A DNA stretch of 64,000 bases from Leucaena leucocephala (taxonomy: Eukaryota > Streptophyta > Magnoliopsida > Fabales > Fabaceae), in NCBI GenBank assembly GCA_037074615.1, contig CM073535.1, forward strand, positions 3,906,001-3,970,000, given 5' to 3'. The notes beneath the pieces were generated by a model. It had not been told where the DNA came from. It ran no database searches and saw only the letters and a list, made by a program, of their open reading frames with translations. Positions 22,301 through 33,194 of this stretch are shown here, in pieces. Position numbers and translations under genes: made by a program. How positions within the stretch are numbered: the stretch's first letter is position 1; each line of letters starts with the position of its first letter.

Positions 22301-25300
22301 TCAGAGACACCTCCTGTCCCAAATCTCCCAGTTTCTGACTCAAAAATACCTCCTGTCCCAAATCCAGATCCCTCACTTGATTTGCTTATTGCCCTCCGCA
22401 AAGATAAACGTACTTATTCCTATCCTATTTCTTCTGTTTCATATAACCACCTCTTCTCTACTTCTCGTGCCTTCGTTGCCTCTTTAAACACTGTTTCAGT
22501 ACCTCATTCCCTTCTTAAGGCCTTGTCCCACCCGGGTTGGCATACTACTATAGAAAAAGAGATGGCAGCCCTTGATCGTGCTGTTACATGGACCTTAGTA
22601 GATTTACCAACAGGAACAAAGTCATTGGGTGTAGATGAGTGTTAACCCCTAAAATTAAAGCTGATGGCATACTTGAACGCCTTAAGGCTCGCCTTGTTGA
22701 TAAAGGCTATGCTTAGAAGTACGGTTTTGACTACTCTGAGACCTTTTCCCCCATAGACAAGCTATCTTCTGTTCGTCTCTTCATCTCGCTGGCCGCTATG
22801 AATGGTTGTGATCTCTCTCAACTAGATATCAAAAATGCATTCTTACGTAGTAATCTTCTTGAAGAAGTGTATATGGAGCAACCACCCGGTTTTGTTGCTC
22901 AAGGGGAGCGTGGTAAAATGTATCGTCTTAAGAGATCTTTATACGGCTTGAAGCAACGTCCTCGGGCATGGTTTGACAGAATTAGTACTATTGTGAAGGA
23001 CTTTGGCTTGTGTCAGAGTAAGTGTGATCATTCTGTGTTCTACCAGAGAACAAGTGCTGTCATGATTCTACTAGTTGTGTATGTCGATGATATTATGATT
23101 ACAAGGAGTGATACCTAGAGGATCTCATCACTCAAGTCATTCCTTAACTCCCACTTTCAGATGAAGGATCTAGGTTCATTAAAGCACTTCCTGGGAATTG
23201 AAGTTATAAGGAGCAAAAAAGGCATCTTATTGACTCCGAGAAAATATGTTTTTGATCTATTAAAAGAAATTGGAAAACTAGGAGCTACCTCAACTAGCTT
23301 TCCTATGGTTTATAATCCTCTGCTTGATGTTAATGGTAGTATACCGTATGAAAATTCCATTGAGGATGCTAAAAGCAAGCCGTTTAAGAACCCAAAGAGG
23401 TACAGGAGATTGATTAACAAATTGAATTATTTTACGGTTACCCGTCCTGATATCACTTATCCAGTGAGTGTCTTTAACCAATTTATGGTCTCTTCAACTG
23501 TCCGACAGTGAGAAGCTTTAAAACATGTGTTACATTATTTGAAGGGATTTACAGGTCATGGGATATTGTACAAGAATCATGGCCACACAGGTATTGAGTG
23601 TTTTTGTGATGCCGATCATGGAAGATCAAAGGCTATAAGACGGTCTACCACAGGATACTGTGTTTTTGTAGGAGGAAATTTGGTATCTTGGAGAAGCAAA
23701 AAACAGAATGTGGTGTCAAGATCAAGTGCAGAAGCGGGATATAGAGCCATAGCACAATTTGTATGTGACATAGTCTGGATATATCAGTTACTGAAGGAGG
23801 TTGGCCTTAAAATCTCGATACCAGCAAAACCATGGTATAATAATAAAGCGGCCTTACACATAGTGTCTAATTCCGTATTCCATGAATGTAAGAAACATAT
23901 TGAGATCTACTGTCATTTTATTCGAAACATTTTATTCGAAACAAGCTGAAAGAAAACTTCATCTCTACAAGGCATGCAAGATTCAGTGATCAACTGGGTG
24001 ATCTCCTCACCAAAACTCTTAATGGGCTTCGAGTTGAATATCTTTGTAACAAGTTGGACATGATTGACATCTATACTCCAACTTGAGGGGGAGTGTAGAG
24101 ATATTAGGAAATTATAAATATCCTACAATTTGTATATAGGATAAGATATGATATTATTTTATTAGTATATAAGGTTATCTAGAACTCTCTATTGTGTGTG
24201 TATCCCTTCTGAACATCAATAAAGAATAAGTATTTTTTCCTCTCTAAATCTATAGCAGTCTTCTTACCTGTTTAAGCATCTATGTTTTTCTACCACCAGT
24301 TTAGTATCTTGTTTCCTATCCTTAGGTGGATATCTTATCCTCCTCTTTTGTGTCTCTCTCATTTTGAAATAAAGTTATTTTCCTTTCATAATAGTAGCTA
24401 AACATTAGCAATAATGATAAGTCACTTTATCTCAACAGATCTATCATTATAAGCTTGTTTTGAGCCCAATAAAATTAGTGGAAGTTGCTGGTAAGTTAAA
24501 CCCGCCATACTAGACTTTGTTTCTTCCAATCCACAAGGATCATGAAGCAAAAGAGCTGTAAGTAAGATGCTTAACTACCTGAGAAAGCTGTAGTCGAGTC
24601 TTTCTTTCTGCAGCTTTAAAAGCCTTTTCATGTGCAGTTATGGTCTTTTCCTGTTTGCTTTCCTGCTTTTTCTTCAGTTCATACCACCTTCGAGCATTGG
24701 CATGAGCCGAGAGGGCTAAATCAACTTCAACCTAGAAATAAGAACATGTTATGGTACACGTTTGGGGAAAATGTTAAAGTTCGCATAATTATTCATAAAA
24801 CAAGATTACTAGTGACTGCTGAGATCCATTTCAGTCCATAGCTTCAGCAGTTATGTGAAGGCCCAAGAATGATCTAACTAATATTTCTAAAATACTCTCT
24901 AATATTAATGCCCTTTGGGCTTAATTATGAAAATCAGAAGAATGAGTAGGCCGAGAATTCACTGGACCATTAGAGGCTCAAATGCCATGGTACAGACTAT
25001 AACAACCCAAAATCTCAAACTACTTAGAGAATGTCCAAGAAAGATTTAATTAATATCCCTAACAGATACTCCAAGTGAGTTTCAAACTCAAATCCTTCAG
25101 CCTTGAAGATTGACATGGTGGTACTCCTATTGCAAAAGTGGAATCGCAATTTTGTACAAAGTTAGTGAAAAAATTCTTGACTAACATAAGCCTATAAGAG
25201 GCAAGGTAATAAAAAGCATATCAATGAGATGATCATCCAGTTAAATGTTTTGTTGCCTTGTCATTTCATGCTGCTGAAAATAGTTAATAATGGTCAATGA

Positions 25301-27835
25301 TTTTAGAAACTTCGAACCATATTCAGGCTTCATTATGCCCAGCCACCTATATTTTAAAAACTAATTAATTAAATGCATACAAAGACAGAAAATAGACAAA
25401 ATATAAGACCAGGACACTTTATGCATGTCTTATTTCACACAATGAAAGAACAAAAGCAAATTGTAAACTTAAACCTTATCCACGGGGCATGTCTTCTCAT
25501 CATCATCCATTTCATCAAGATTGTTGCTCAACAGTAAAGTCATGCAGTTTCTCTCAAGATAAAGCTTGTCAATGAGACCAGCCACTGGGTTTCCAGCTTT
25601 CTTTTCTTCCTTAACCATCTGGGCAAGATCATCCCAGTTCATACCCTTTGCAAGAGCTACACGAACAGCCATTATAGCAGCATCAACATCATCCAAGTTA
25701 TATTCTATCAATTCTGCCATTTTAATAGAGTGATCAACTTCTTTCCTCAAATTATGCGCTCGGTTTTCCTACATCACATAAATGAGTTGCATCAATTTAG
25801 ACACCATGTCAGAACCATTCCCAGAAGTTTATTTTCTGAGATCAAGAAACGTATCATAACTTGATAATAAAGAATATAATACATGCATCTTTCTGTTGAT
25901 ATATATTCAAGTCATAATAACATCTATAAGTGCTTTAGCCTGGGTGGCACCAACCTGATCCTGACGTATTTTATCAAGTTTCTGAAAAGCTGAGTTTTCT
26001 TTGGATTTTTGCTGTTGGTCAGCCCTTTGACTCTCAATTTTGCTGTAGAACTCATCTAAAGCTGCATCAAATGTCTCAAATTTTGCGTGATCCCTTGACT
26101 TAAATTGGTTCAGTAAGAGTGGACTGAACTCATCATACAACTGCAGGAAAAGAGATAGGTGTGTGATAAAATATGAAAGATTTTATTGTAAAAGAACAAT
26201 CTAAATGACCATCCCCCTTACCCCTTTTGTTTCATCATAGTATCAAGCACAAACAGGAAATTCTAGTCAAGCAGTCAGCCAATATAACCACTAAATTGTA
26301 GATCTAGGATAGTAACCTGGCTTAAACTTCCAGGTTCTGATGAAGAATCCTTCCCCAAATTTTTGTTTTGCATCAAAATGTATCCTTCAGGAATTCTATC
26401 ACCTGAAATAATCTCTTGCATCCAGTCTTCAAACTTTTCTACAGCTTCAAGCAGAGCCTGAACGACAGCCTCATCCCACTTGCTATCTTTTGGAACCTTG
26501 GTACTGGGGATTAAGCTGGCATCTAATATAATGTGTTCAGAAAGGGCAGGTCCATAGCCCAATGCCTCCCCGAGTATAACTTTCAATGTCATAGATGACT
26601 TCCCACCCTTGCGTTTTCCCTGCTTCTCATTTCCTACATTAGCAACATCATTCCCATGTCCACTGACTGTAACTGCCTCATCATCAGCAGCATCCTTAGA
26701 AGACATCAGTGCTGCCTGCAACTTTGCAGCAGTAGTTCGCTCAAAAACTCGACAAATTTCAGTAGGATAACGATGGCGTGACATGATTGCAACCCCTTTA
26801 TCATCGTCCCTATAATTGAAAAATTGCTGTCACCATACTAATCTACATAAACACTATGGAAAAATAAACATCTCACCACAATTAATATATCCTTAATGCT
26901 TCTTTTTTTGCTAATTTTAACAATTAATATTATTAACAATTTCTTGATAATTTAGTTATGCCCTCGCTTGAGTCACAAGACAGAGTTGCCAAGCTCAGCA
27001 AATATATCCATAATACTGCCTGTATCGAATCTTCATTTTGCTTATATTGCAAATTGAATGCACATCAAAATTAGAAAGCAAAAACAAATCACCTACCTGT
27101 GTGATCTAAGTAGAGTCAAGACAGTAAAATTAGAATCTGTGAGGAGGATGTTCCCCTGGGCATATAGCTCCAATATAATATAACATGCGTTCTCACCCAG
27201 CCCAAATTGAAAGAGAATAATCTGAAACACATTTGAACAAAAAAAAAATATGAAAGATTGAGATAAACTGGAAACTTGTAGAGAAAAGCGTCTAGATAAG
27301 AAATATGCCTGAAAAAACTATACCCGATCATATCCAAGTTGCCGTACATCCTCAAGCCTTCTGGTCCGAATATGCTTCCTCAGTTTAAGAGTAAAACCAG
27401 AAGGAGTGTTGCTTTTGTCACTGCAAACATATAAAACAGGTTCGAGCTATAGCCTAAACATCCACATTTCAATAACCAACATAAGCATTGAAATTATCCT
27501 TACCGCATATACACAGTAGTATGCAACCTGACACCACTTTCCATCAATAACAAAACCTTCTCACTCTCCCCAGACTCCGTAATTCCACTGCTATTCATAA
27601 GCTTGAATACGTATGTCTGCAAGCATAAACATATGCACACGTATATAAAAAGGACAGTTTGATTCACCTCATGATTGAGATAGTTCAATTCAATCTTAAT
27701 TAGAACGAAATGAGGTAGCAAGGAACAAACCTTAGGGGAGAGATCATATACATTCGAACATCGCATACCTATCAACCTCCGCAAACATTTAACCTCGGCG
27801 GCCACATCGGCGGTGTTCATGCGCACCTTCACCAT
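16362..27835 (-). CDS. NEMF: NEMF/Rqc2-like ribosome quality control protein (NFACT family)
   Basis: Fourteen exons (minus): 27835-27731, 27616-27504, 27420-27324, 27221-27097, 26809-26317, 26140-25955, 25768-25475, 24731-24579, 19566-19412, 18897-18792, 18670-17729, 17376-17298, 17192-16830, 16561-16362. They join in frame to 1136 aa, near the length of plant homologues. Order of parts: NFACT-N (FbpA-like) from residue 1, a helical coiled-coil middle about 312-522, NFACT-R (DUF814) about 530-640 with ISHIRKVHWFEKFNWFIS and HAELHGASS, a long acidic and serine-rich linker, a CCHC zinc knuckle at C958, C961, H966, C971, and NFACT-C (DUF3441) about 1020-1120. The Asp-Arg pair used by yeast Rqc2 and NEMF for C-terminal tailing is present (GYDR, D104-R105). 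The family binds 60S subunits with trapped nascent chains in the cytosol and recruits the E3 ligase Listerin. No lesion was found despite a 4.3-kb transposon in intron 8. Confidence 0.95.
19993..20139 (+). repeat. 5' LTR of copia element 2
   Basis: 147 bp, starts TGTAGAGATATTAGGAG and ends TTTAAATCA directly before the primer binding site. It aligns with 24094-24251 except for scattered substitutions and an 11-bp insertion in the latter. Confidence 0.9.
20143..20154 (+). other. Primer binding site of copia element 2
   Basis: TGGTATCAGAGC, the standard plant copia site complementary to the 3' end of initiator methionine tRNA, three bases after the 5' LTR. Confidence 0.92.
20155..20706 (+). 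other. Leader of copia element 2
   Basis: This is GC-richer leader sequence between the primer site and the residual gag start. Open frames here (for example 20142-20528) overlap in several frames and match no family I know. They are taken as non-coding leader. Confidence 0.5.
20707..21192 (+). pseudogene. Residual gag start joined to protease region (element 2)
   Basis: The ATG at 20707 opens 40 codons, then a TAG at 20827-20829, then the same frame continues into a protease-like segment. Copia gag normally has about 300 codons including a CCHC knuckle before the protease; here that whole part is absent. The active-site box reads DSEATGH where DSGATDH is usual, so the conserved glycine next to the catalytic aspartate is changed and the later aspartate is lost. 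The segment to 21192 resembles the region between protease and integrase. Confidence 0.8.
21372..21914 (+). pseudogene. Copia integrase fragment (element 2)
   Basis: The segment opens with HSDVWGRLVESKAGFKYF and contains FVDDYSHTTWLY, LRSDNAKEYF and QNGVAERKNYH, the copia integrase core with its acidic residues. It is cut from the upstream zinc region by a frameshift and from the downstream linker by another near 21890. Confidence 0.88.
22004..23511 (+). pseudogene. Copia reverse transcriptase fragments (element 2)
   Basis: Pieces in order are a proline-rich linker and the start of the reverse transcriptase (22004-22645), the central part with LDIKNAFLRSNL and YGLKQRPRAWFDR and the catalytic VVYVDDIMI (22798-23118), and the thumb-side part beginning MKDLGSLKHFLGIE (23161-23511). 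Stops and frameshifts separate the pieces, for example near 22643, 22716 and 23116. Confidence 0.88.
23527..23949 (+). pseudogene. Copia RNase H fragment (element 2)
   Basis: The frame contains FCDADHGRSKAIRRSTTGY, SWRSKKQNVVSRSSAEAGY and YNNKAALHIVSN, all typical copia RNase H blocks. The last part of the domain, past 23949, lies in another frame (LGDLLTKT-like residues near 23990-24020). Confidence 0.88.
24081..24093 (+). other. Polypurine tract of copia element 2
   Basis: TTGAGGGGGAG lies directly before the 3' LTR, as expected for the plus-strand primer of a copia element. Confidence 0.85.
24094..24251 (+). repeat. 3' LTR of copia element 2
   Basis: This is the 158-bp copy of the 5' LTR with an 11-bp insertion (TCCCTTCTGAA) and about 11 substitutions. 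It ends CTAAATCT where the 5' copy ends TTAAATCA. Confidence 0.9.
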
Positions 27836-28709
27836 CTTTTTCTACCTTTCTGCACGCTTCGGGAGAGTTTTTCTCTTTGGAATTCCTAAGGCTGAATCGT
27901 GAGCTGAAAGAATACTTTTGAGTCTAGCGCTGGAAGTCTCCACAGAAAACGAAGACAGAGCACGGAAGAACGGGTAACGAAAACGGATACGACCCGGGTA
28001 ACATTATGGGCTGTGTAAACCCGACAACCCACTAAACCAACTTTGTTTCAGATAAACAATATAATAAATTTTAAATTTTAAACATTTTTTATTTTTTTCC
28101 TATTACAATAAATAATTTTCAGATAAAATTTTTTCTTACATTAAATGAAGTTTAAGTTATATTGTTCCTAATATATTTTTTCATAAAAAAAAATTAGGTG
28201 AATTGAGTCACAAGAACTCACAAAGTCAAGATATGTCTACATGCTTAAAGAATACTTATTGAGATATTTATATATCGTCTACTAATAAGATCCTCACACA
28301 TCAGTAATAGGATTTAAATTTAGAACTTTATAGATTGAGTTAATTGTTTACCAATTTAATCCAACTTTATTCTCATATGTTCCTAATATTAATACAGTTT
28401 TATTTGATTATTTGATATATAGTAATATCAAATGGAATTCAAGCTCATCGGAGGTTAGTTTTTTTTAATCATGAATTTTCAACTTCACTACAAGCCTACA
28501 ACCCGTGGTTATGATTTGTTATTTTTTGTATCATATCGTTTTGGATGAGTTTATTTTTGGCATCATTTTCCTAAACAAGTACATTTAACATAATGATTTA
28601 ATTAGTCTAAGAAATTAAGAGCATGTTTGCCTATAGATTTCGGGAAACTTTCAAAAAGCCAAAAGTTATTTAGATAATTTTTTTACTTCAATAATCTCAT
28701 CTGTGATAT
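27836..28709. other. NEMF 5' flank and AT-rich spacer
   Basis: The first 170 bp beyond the NEMF ATG are GC-richer and should hold its 5' untranslated region and promoter; no clear TATA box was picked out. From about 28040 the sequence turns AT-rich. A segment near 28250-28370 has a weak resemblance to a degenerate SINE, with too little to call it. Confidence 0.45.
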
Positions 28710-29613
28710 TTATGAAAAATCATTTGCAAAAGGCCGATTTAAGTTATTTTTCAAAAGTCTTTTTTTGTTTTGACAGATTATATTAAAGATACTGGTTAAC
28801 ACTTGGTTATTATTAGATCCAGTATTTCCAGGATTCTTCGAACCAAAACCAGAAGGACGCGGTGTTCCTTTGTTAAACAAAATAGTCGACTCAATACTGG
28901 TATGCATCTCTCGCTCTTGTTGCAAAATCATAGGGAAGACTTTATTGACCGAAGGTAGAGGATCAAGCAACATGATCTAAGATTGCACTGTCATGAACCG
29001 GTCATTGAGGCCTTTCAAGAACCTCATAACATAGTCTTCTTCTCAATACTTAACACAAGAACACGTAAAATTGCAAGAACACTGTACAATCGGCCGAAGA
29101 GTTGTATACTCGTCCCAGAAAATTTTAGTTTCGTGAAATATTCGCTAACTGATAGATCTCCCTGCTTGAAGGAGAAAATTTCCTCTTGGAACTCAGCAAC
29201 ACGAAATACATCACTCTGAGCCCATCGATCCTTCAGATCTGACCAAATCTCATATCTTTGCTAAGCACAAGATACGCTAAGCGATGGTAGGAGAGAGAGA
29301 CCGCATAATCCAGGTGCAAACCATAGTATTACAGCGCAACCAAGCAAGATACAACGGATATGAGATCAATGGCGCAAGAATCGAACCATCCACAAAGTGA
29401 AGCTTATTCTTGGATTGAAGAGCCACCTCATAGCTCTTGACCAAGTGTGGTAATTCAGACCATTTAGGGCTGGAGTAACTAGGACCAAAGCAGGATTTTC
29501 ATTAGAATGTAGGCAATAGGGACTAGAAAAGTTCTGTATAAGATCGAGAGGGGGCACTGGCACCATCGCTGATGATCGAACTGGTCATACCGGTAATGAC
29601 CGCTCTAATACCA
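28710..29613 (-). pseudogene. Relic of a third copia element: primer site and gag only
   Basis: On the minus strand a mutated primer binding site TGGTATTAGAGCGG (29613-29600) is followed by gag remains. These include NPALVLVTPALNGLNYHTW (within 29366-29566), then LKGLNDRFMTVQS with a stop, then LLDPLPSVNKVF and ILQQERE (within 28710-28973). All are typical of plant copia gag (UBN2 type). Frames are broken by stops and shifts, and no protease, integrase, reverse transcriptase or second LTR follows toward lower coordinates, so the element is truncated. Part of its 5' LTR may extend to about 29800. Confidence 0.75.
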
Positions 29614-30071
29614 TTGGTAAGGGAGAGAAAGTGAGATGAGAGAAGAGTTGAAAAGAGAGGGAAAATCTGAAAATGAATTTCTGACTTAACTTCTACATGT
29701 GTCTACTTGTCCTTATATACAGGTGTCAATATTAACAGAATAAATAATAATCTAACTAATCGCAACAAAGTGTTAACCCGTATCTTTAATACAATTTGTC
29801 ATGTTTTAAACAAATATCTAATCTCTGTCTCCAGTCTCTAGAAATTCACTGTCGTATTTTGGAGATACATTTTACCTATATTGCTCAAATTTTATTATTT
29901 AGAGTTGTGACCTCACAAAATTTTAAAACTTTACTACTTATTATTATAAATAACGTAAGTTAATCAACTCCATAATTTATTTCTATATGCGACCCAAAAA
30001 CAAAGACATCATCACCAACACAAGCTATAGTTATTGAAACTTAGCTTCATTTATAGCATCATGTATATATA

Positions 30072-32402
30072 TCAATGCTCAGTCATATATATCCAAGGGC
30101 TTTTCTTGGGTTTGGGAGGTGTTTTTAGAGCCTTCCAAACAACACTATTGCACTTAAAGCCAGAGCCATAGGCAATCTGGCAAATCCTATGACCTTTCTT
30201 GACCTTCGAGTTAGCTTCAAGGTGAGCCAACTCATACCAGACGCTGCTGCTTGAAGTGTTGCCAAATCTCTCCAGAGTTTTCCTCGACGCCTCCATGTAC
30301 TCCTCTTTCAGGCCCAGCTTGTTCTGTATCTCATCCAGAACCTTCCTGCTCGTCGCCGTGACACACATGTGCTCGAATGCAAGCTTGTAGTCTGGAATAT
30401 ATGGCTTCATCTTCTTATTCCTCTTCAACATCAGATCTGTGAATAAGTGAACCTGCTCTGACACTGGAAGAACCAGAGGCCCTAGCGTCGTCATGTTTGC
30501 TTTAAGAGTATGACGTCCCACTTCAATGGCCTCCTTGCTCACTGAAAGCCCCCTCCTTCCTCTACTGTCTTCCCTCATACCTATAATCTTGAAGCTCTTT
30601 TTGTCCATTCCTTTGTGAGTTCGAACTAACTGCCATATATACACAAACAGTCCACATCACATACCAGTTACAGACCGTTAATTCGGCTTATATATATGTT
30701 AGACATTTTATTTTATTATTATATTATATTATTGTGATCCTTGAATTAAATATCCTAAGTGTGGCAGCTTTAGTCCATTATAAATTCGAGTTTCATACTC
30801 AATCATAATTTAGTTATTAATTAATTAAATAGTGACCTTGATGAGAGATTATTAAAATGACAATAGGTTGAGTGAGATCATCTGAAAAAACCTAATTCAT
30901 TATTGTCTAAGTCTCTAACCCTATCAGAGAAAACTTTTAAAAATAGTAAATGTTTTTATTTTTAATCATTTTAGAAAATTTTCCTTCATAATATTCCTTT
31001 CCTTATTTTCTCCTCACTTTTCCCTCTAACCAAATATACCCTAAGTTTTCTTAATTGGTGATGGTTATTTTCAGTTATTTTCACTATGCCTATACACCAG
31101 TCGAAAGAGACCCTGACCTTCAGATTGTGTTTTGTGCTTTTCAGTATTGTGAATGTAATCTATGGCGAGAGGTGTTTTATTGTATAGTCTTCCACTGCTA
31201 TTTTGATTTTGTAGGATTTTAGATAGGCTTATTTTGGCTTTAATTTAGGGTACGTCTTACAATTCTTATAAAAATAAAACAATATATACCTGTTTGAGTT
31301 GATACTTAGCGCGCCATCGATCAAGGCGAAAATTGGAGAGCATAACAGCAGAGGCTCCCATTCTGAAGAAGCAATTGGGAAGAAGCATGTCAATGTCGTT
31401 ACCTCCATACCAAGCGTAGTTCACAGACTCGGTGCTGACAACTAGGGCATAAGATCCAGGATAAGCATCTAGAAGGTCTCTGGCCAGGTCCACGGCGATG
31501 ATTCCGGCGGAGCAACCCATACCGCCGAGGTTGAAGCTGTGGATGTCGTGGCGGAGCTTGAAGTGGTTGACGATCATGGAGGAAAGTGAGGGGGTTGTGC
31601 TGAGAATCCCACAGTTAACGACCAGGATTCTGATGTCCTCGGGCTTCACCTTGGTGGCTTCAAGAACATCCTTGATTGCTCCGAACATGACCATGGACAC
31701 TTCTTCTCGAGCTTCATTGAGGGACGCTCGGTACTCAGGACGGAACACAGATCTCGGCATGTAGGTCTCGTCACCTATTCCAGATTTCTTAAGAACTCTT
31801 TCCTGAAACTCTATGGCTTCGTCGTTGAAATTCCCAGATCTTCTAGCTAGCTCTATGAACTCCGCCTTCGATATCTGCATTATATTCGTCAGTACACACA
31901 CACACACATATATATCAGTTCACCATTAACATAAATAAGCAATGCACTGATGAATTAAGAAGCTGCTGACAGAGGTTTCAGATCATAATACCTTGAATTC
32001 ATTGGGAGGGCGAAAGCAAGCAAAATCAAGGAGGTAGGTAGGGGGGGAAGTGATGAGATGAGAGCAAAAATAAAGGAGGAGGAACAATAGTGGTAAAAAA
32101 ACAAAGAGGGCTTGAGTGAAATATTCCCAAGTAGTGTGACAAGTGAAGAACTGGTTTGGGGCTAGACGATGATGAGAAGCCATTGAGAGAGCAAGAAGAA
32201 GGGGTACGAGGAGGAAGAAGAAATAAGAAGGGTGGCTGATGAGGTAGCCATAGCCAAGCTTGACATACTTCATGTTGACAGAACTGAGGAAATCTGGGAG
32301 CTTTGGTCTCACTTTAACGGAGAAGGAAACAGAAGCAGCATTATTAGGACCAGTGTTCTTCACAATCTCTGTGCTAAACTCCTTACATTCTCTAGATGAC
32401 AT
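30072..32402 (-). CDS. 3-ketoacyl-CoA synthase (KCS), possibly non-catalytic subtype
   Basis: Three exons (minus): 32402-31992, 31874-31290, 30629-30072, giving 517 aa, a normal KCS length. Two hydrophobic segments (about 52-74 and 98-115) anchor the N-terminus in the endoplasmic reticulum, followed by YLLDFACFRP, the FAE1/CUT1 domain and an ACP-synthase-III C-terminal domain. KCS enzymes condense malonyl-CoA with long acyl-CoA in wax, suberin and seed oil elongation. The nucleophile is present (GGMGCSAG, C258), as are the RTHKG histidine (H337), the first histidine of the His pair (H419) and the asparagine (FGNTSSSS, N456). The positions matching FAE1 His391 and His420 are Thr423 (EHMCVTA) and Glu452 (TLERFGN). 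The sequence seems closest to the KCS3/KCS12/KCS19 group, one member of which has been reported to act as a non-canonical regulator; that placement is from memory and needs a tree. Confidence 0.92.
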
Positions 32403-32438
32403 ACTTTAATTTCTTCTCACAACCAACACAAACAGGCC

Positions 32439-32441
<3 letters not shown>

Positions 32442-32472
<31 letters not shown>
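32442..32472. repeat. (TA)n microsatellite upstream of KCS
   Basis: About 15 TA units, some 40-70 bp upstream of the KCS start codon, inside its probable promoter or 5' UTR. Confidence 0.9.
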
Positions 32473-32474
<2 letters not shown>

Positions 32475-32539
32475 ACAGTAATCCAAGTTAAGAATAGTAA
32501 TGGAGATTTTTATACAGGATTTTCCTAGCATCTTCTCTG

Positions 32540-32540
<1 letters not shown>

Positions 32541-32580
<40 letters not shown>
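32541..32580. repeat. (TA)20 microsatellite upstream of KCS
   Basis: An uninterrupted run of 20 TA units about 140-180 bp upstream of the KCS start codon. Confidence 0.92.
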
Positions 32581-32582
<2 letters not shown>

Positions 32583-32914
32583 TAGAAAAAAGTTACGTGA
32601 AGTTTTGCGCGTCTTCAACTGAAATATACATTGTGTGTGATTTTTTGAGAAAACAGAAGAGGCATATGGAGTGCATGAATGCGATTGAACAGCAGGTTTG
32701 AAGCAGCATTGAGATTGCATGCTAACAAATCTATTTGTATATATCAATGAATTGATTAAAATCGGAGACTAATTAATTGTTACGCATTGTTAGTGCATCA
32801 AATGAATGACTCGTAACCAACATGGCCTACACTTATAACAAAAAAAAAACATGGCCTAGTACAAATAGATAATGGTTGGTCCCACAAACGTCAGAAAGAT
32901 TAATGACTAGTATA

Positions 32915-33194
32915 TTTTTTTCTGATATAAAATTTTTTGGAAAGGTATTGGGCTCACCTATAATCTAATAGTAGAATAAAGTCTCCCTTCCTCCTATATG
33001 ATACCAATATCGGGCATGACGAGTAGTATATTATCCTCAAGCGTAAACCTAGGCACCTAAGAGCTATGATATCTCCCTAAGCGTCACGACTGGAACCATA
33101 ACAAAGTAATACTCCCCAAGAATCGAATACGCTTTAAATAGTCACATATTTTACCCTTTCACCAGTTGAACTCATATACTATAAGTTTATAGTA
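32915..33194 (-). mobile_element. SINE-like retroposon with 14-bp target duplication
   Basis: Identical 14-mers TAATGACTAGTATA flank it (32901-32914 and 33195-33208). On the minus strand it begins with an A-box-like segment (GAGTTCAACTGGTGAAAGGG, complement of 33154-33173) and a B-box-like segment (GTATTCGATTC, complement of 33120-33130), and ends in AGAAAAAAA next to the left duplication. These are the marks of a tRNA-derived SINE copied by LINE machinery. It aligns with the copy at 12082-12356. Confidence 0.75.

Larger units (their letters stand above)
19993..24251 (+). mobile_element. Gag-deleted Ty1/copia retrotransposon (element 2) in NEMF intron 8
   Basis: A 4259-bp element on the plus strand, antisense to NEMF. 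Short LTRs (19993-20139, 147 bp; 24094-24251, 158 bp) begin TGTAGAGATATTAGG. The flanks ATAGT (19988-19992) and ATAGC (24252-24256) are a target duplication with one mismatch. A primer binding site follows the first LTR and a purine tract, TTGAGGGGGAG, precedes the second. By eye the LTRs differ at about 11 of 147 aligned sites plus an 11-bp insertion, so it is older than element 1. Most of gag is missing, and protease, integrase, reverse transcriptase and RNase H are broken by stops and frameshifts. It cannot be autonomous. Confidence 0.93.

Noticed and set aside
28250..28370. A possible third SINE family member
   Set aside because: Weak A-box and B-box resemblance on the minus strand, but no target duplication and no A tail.
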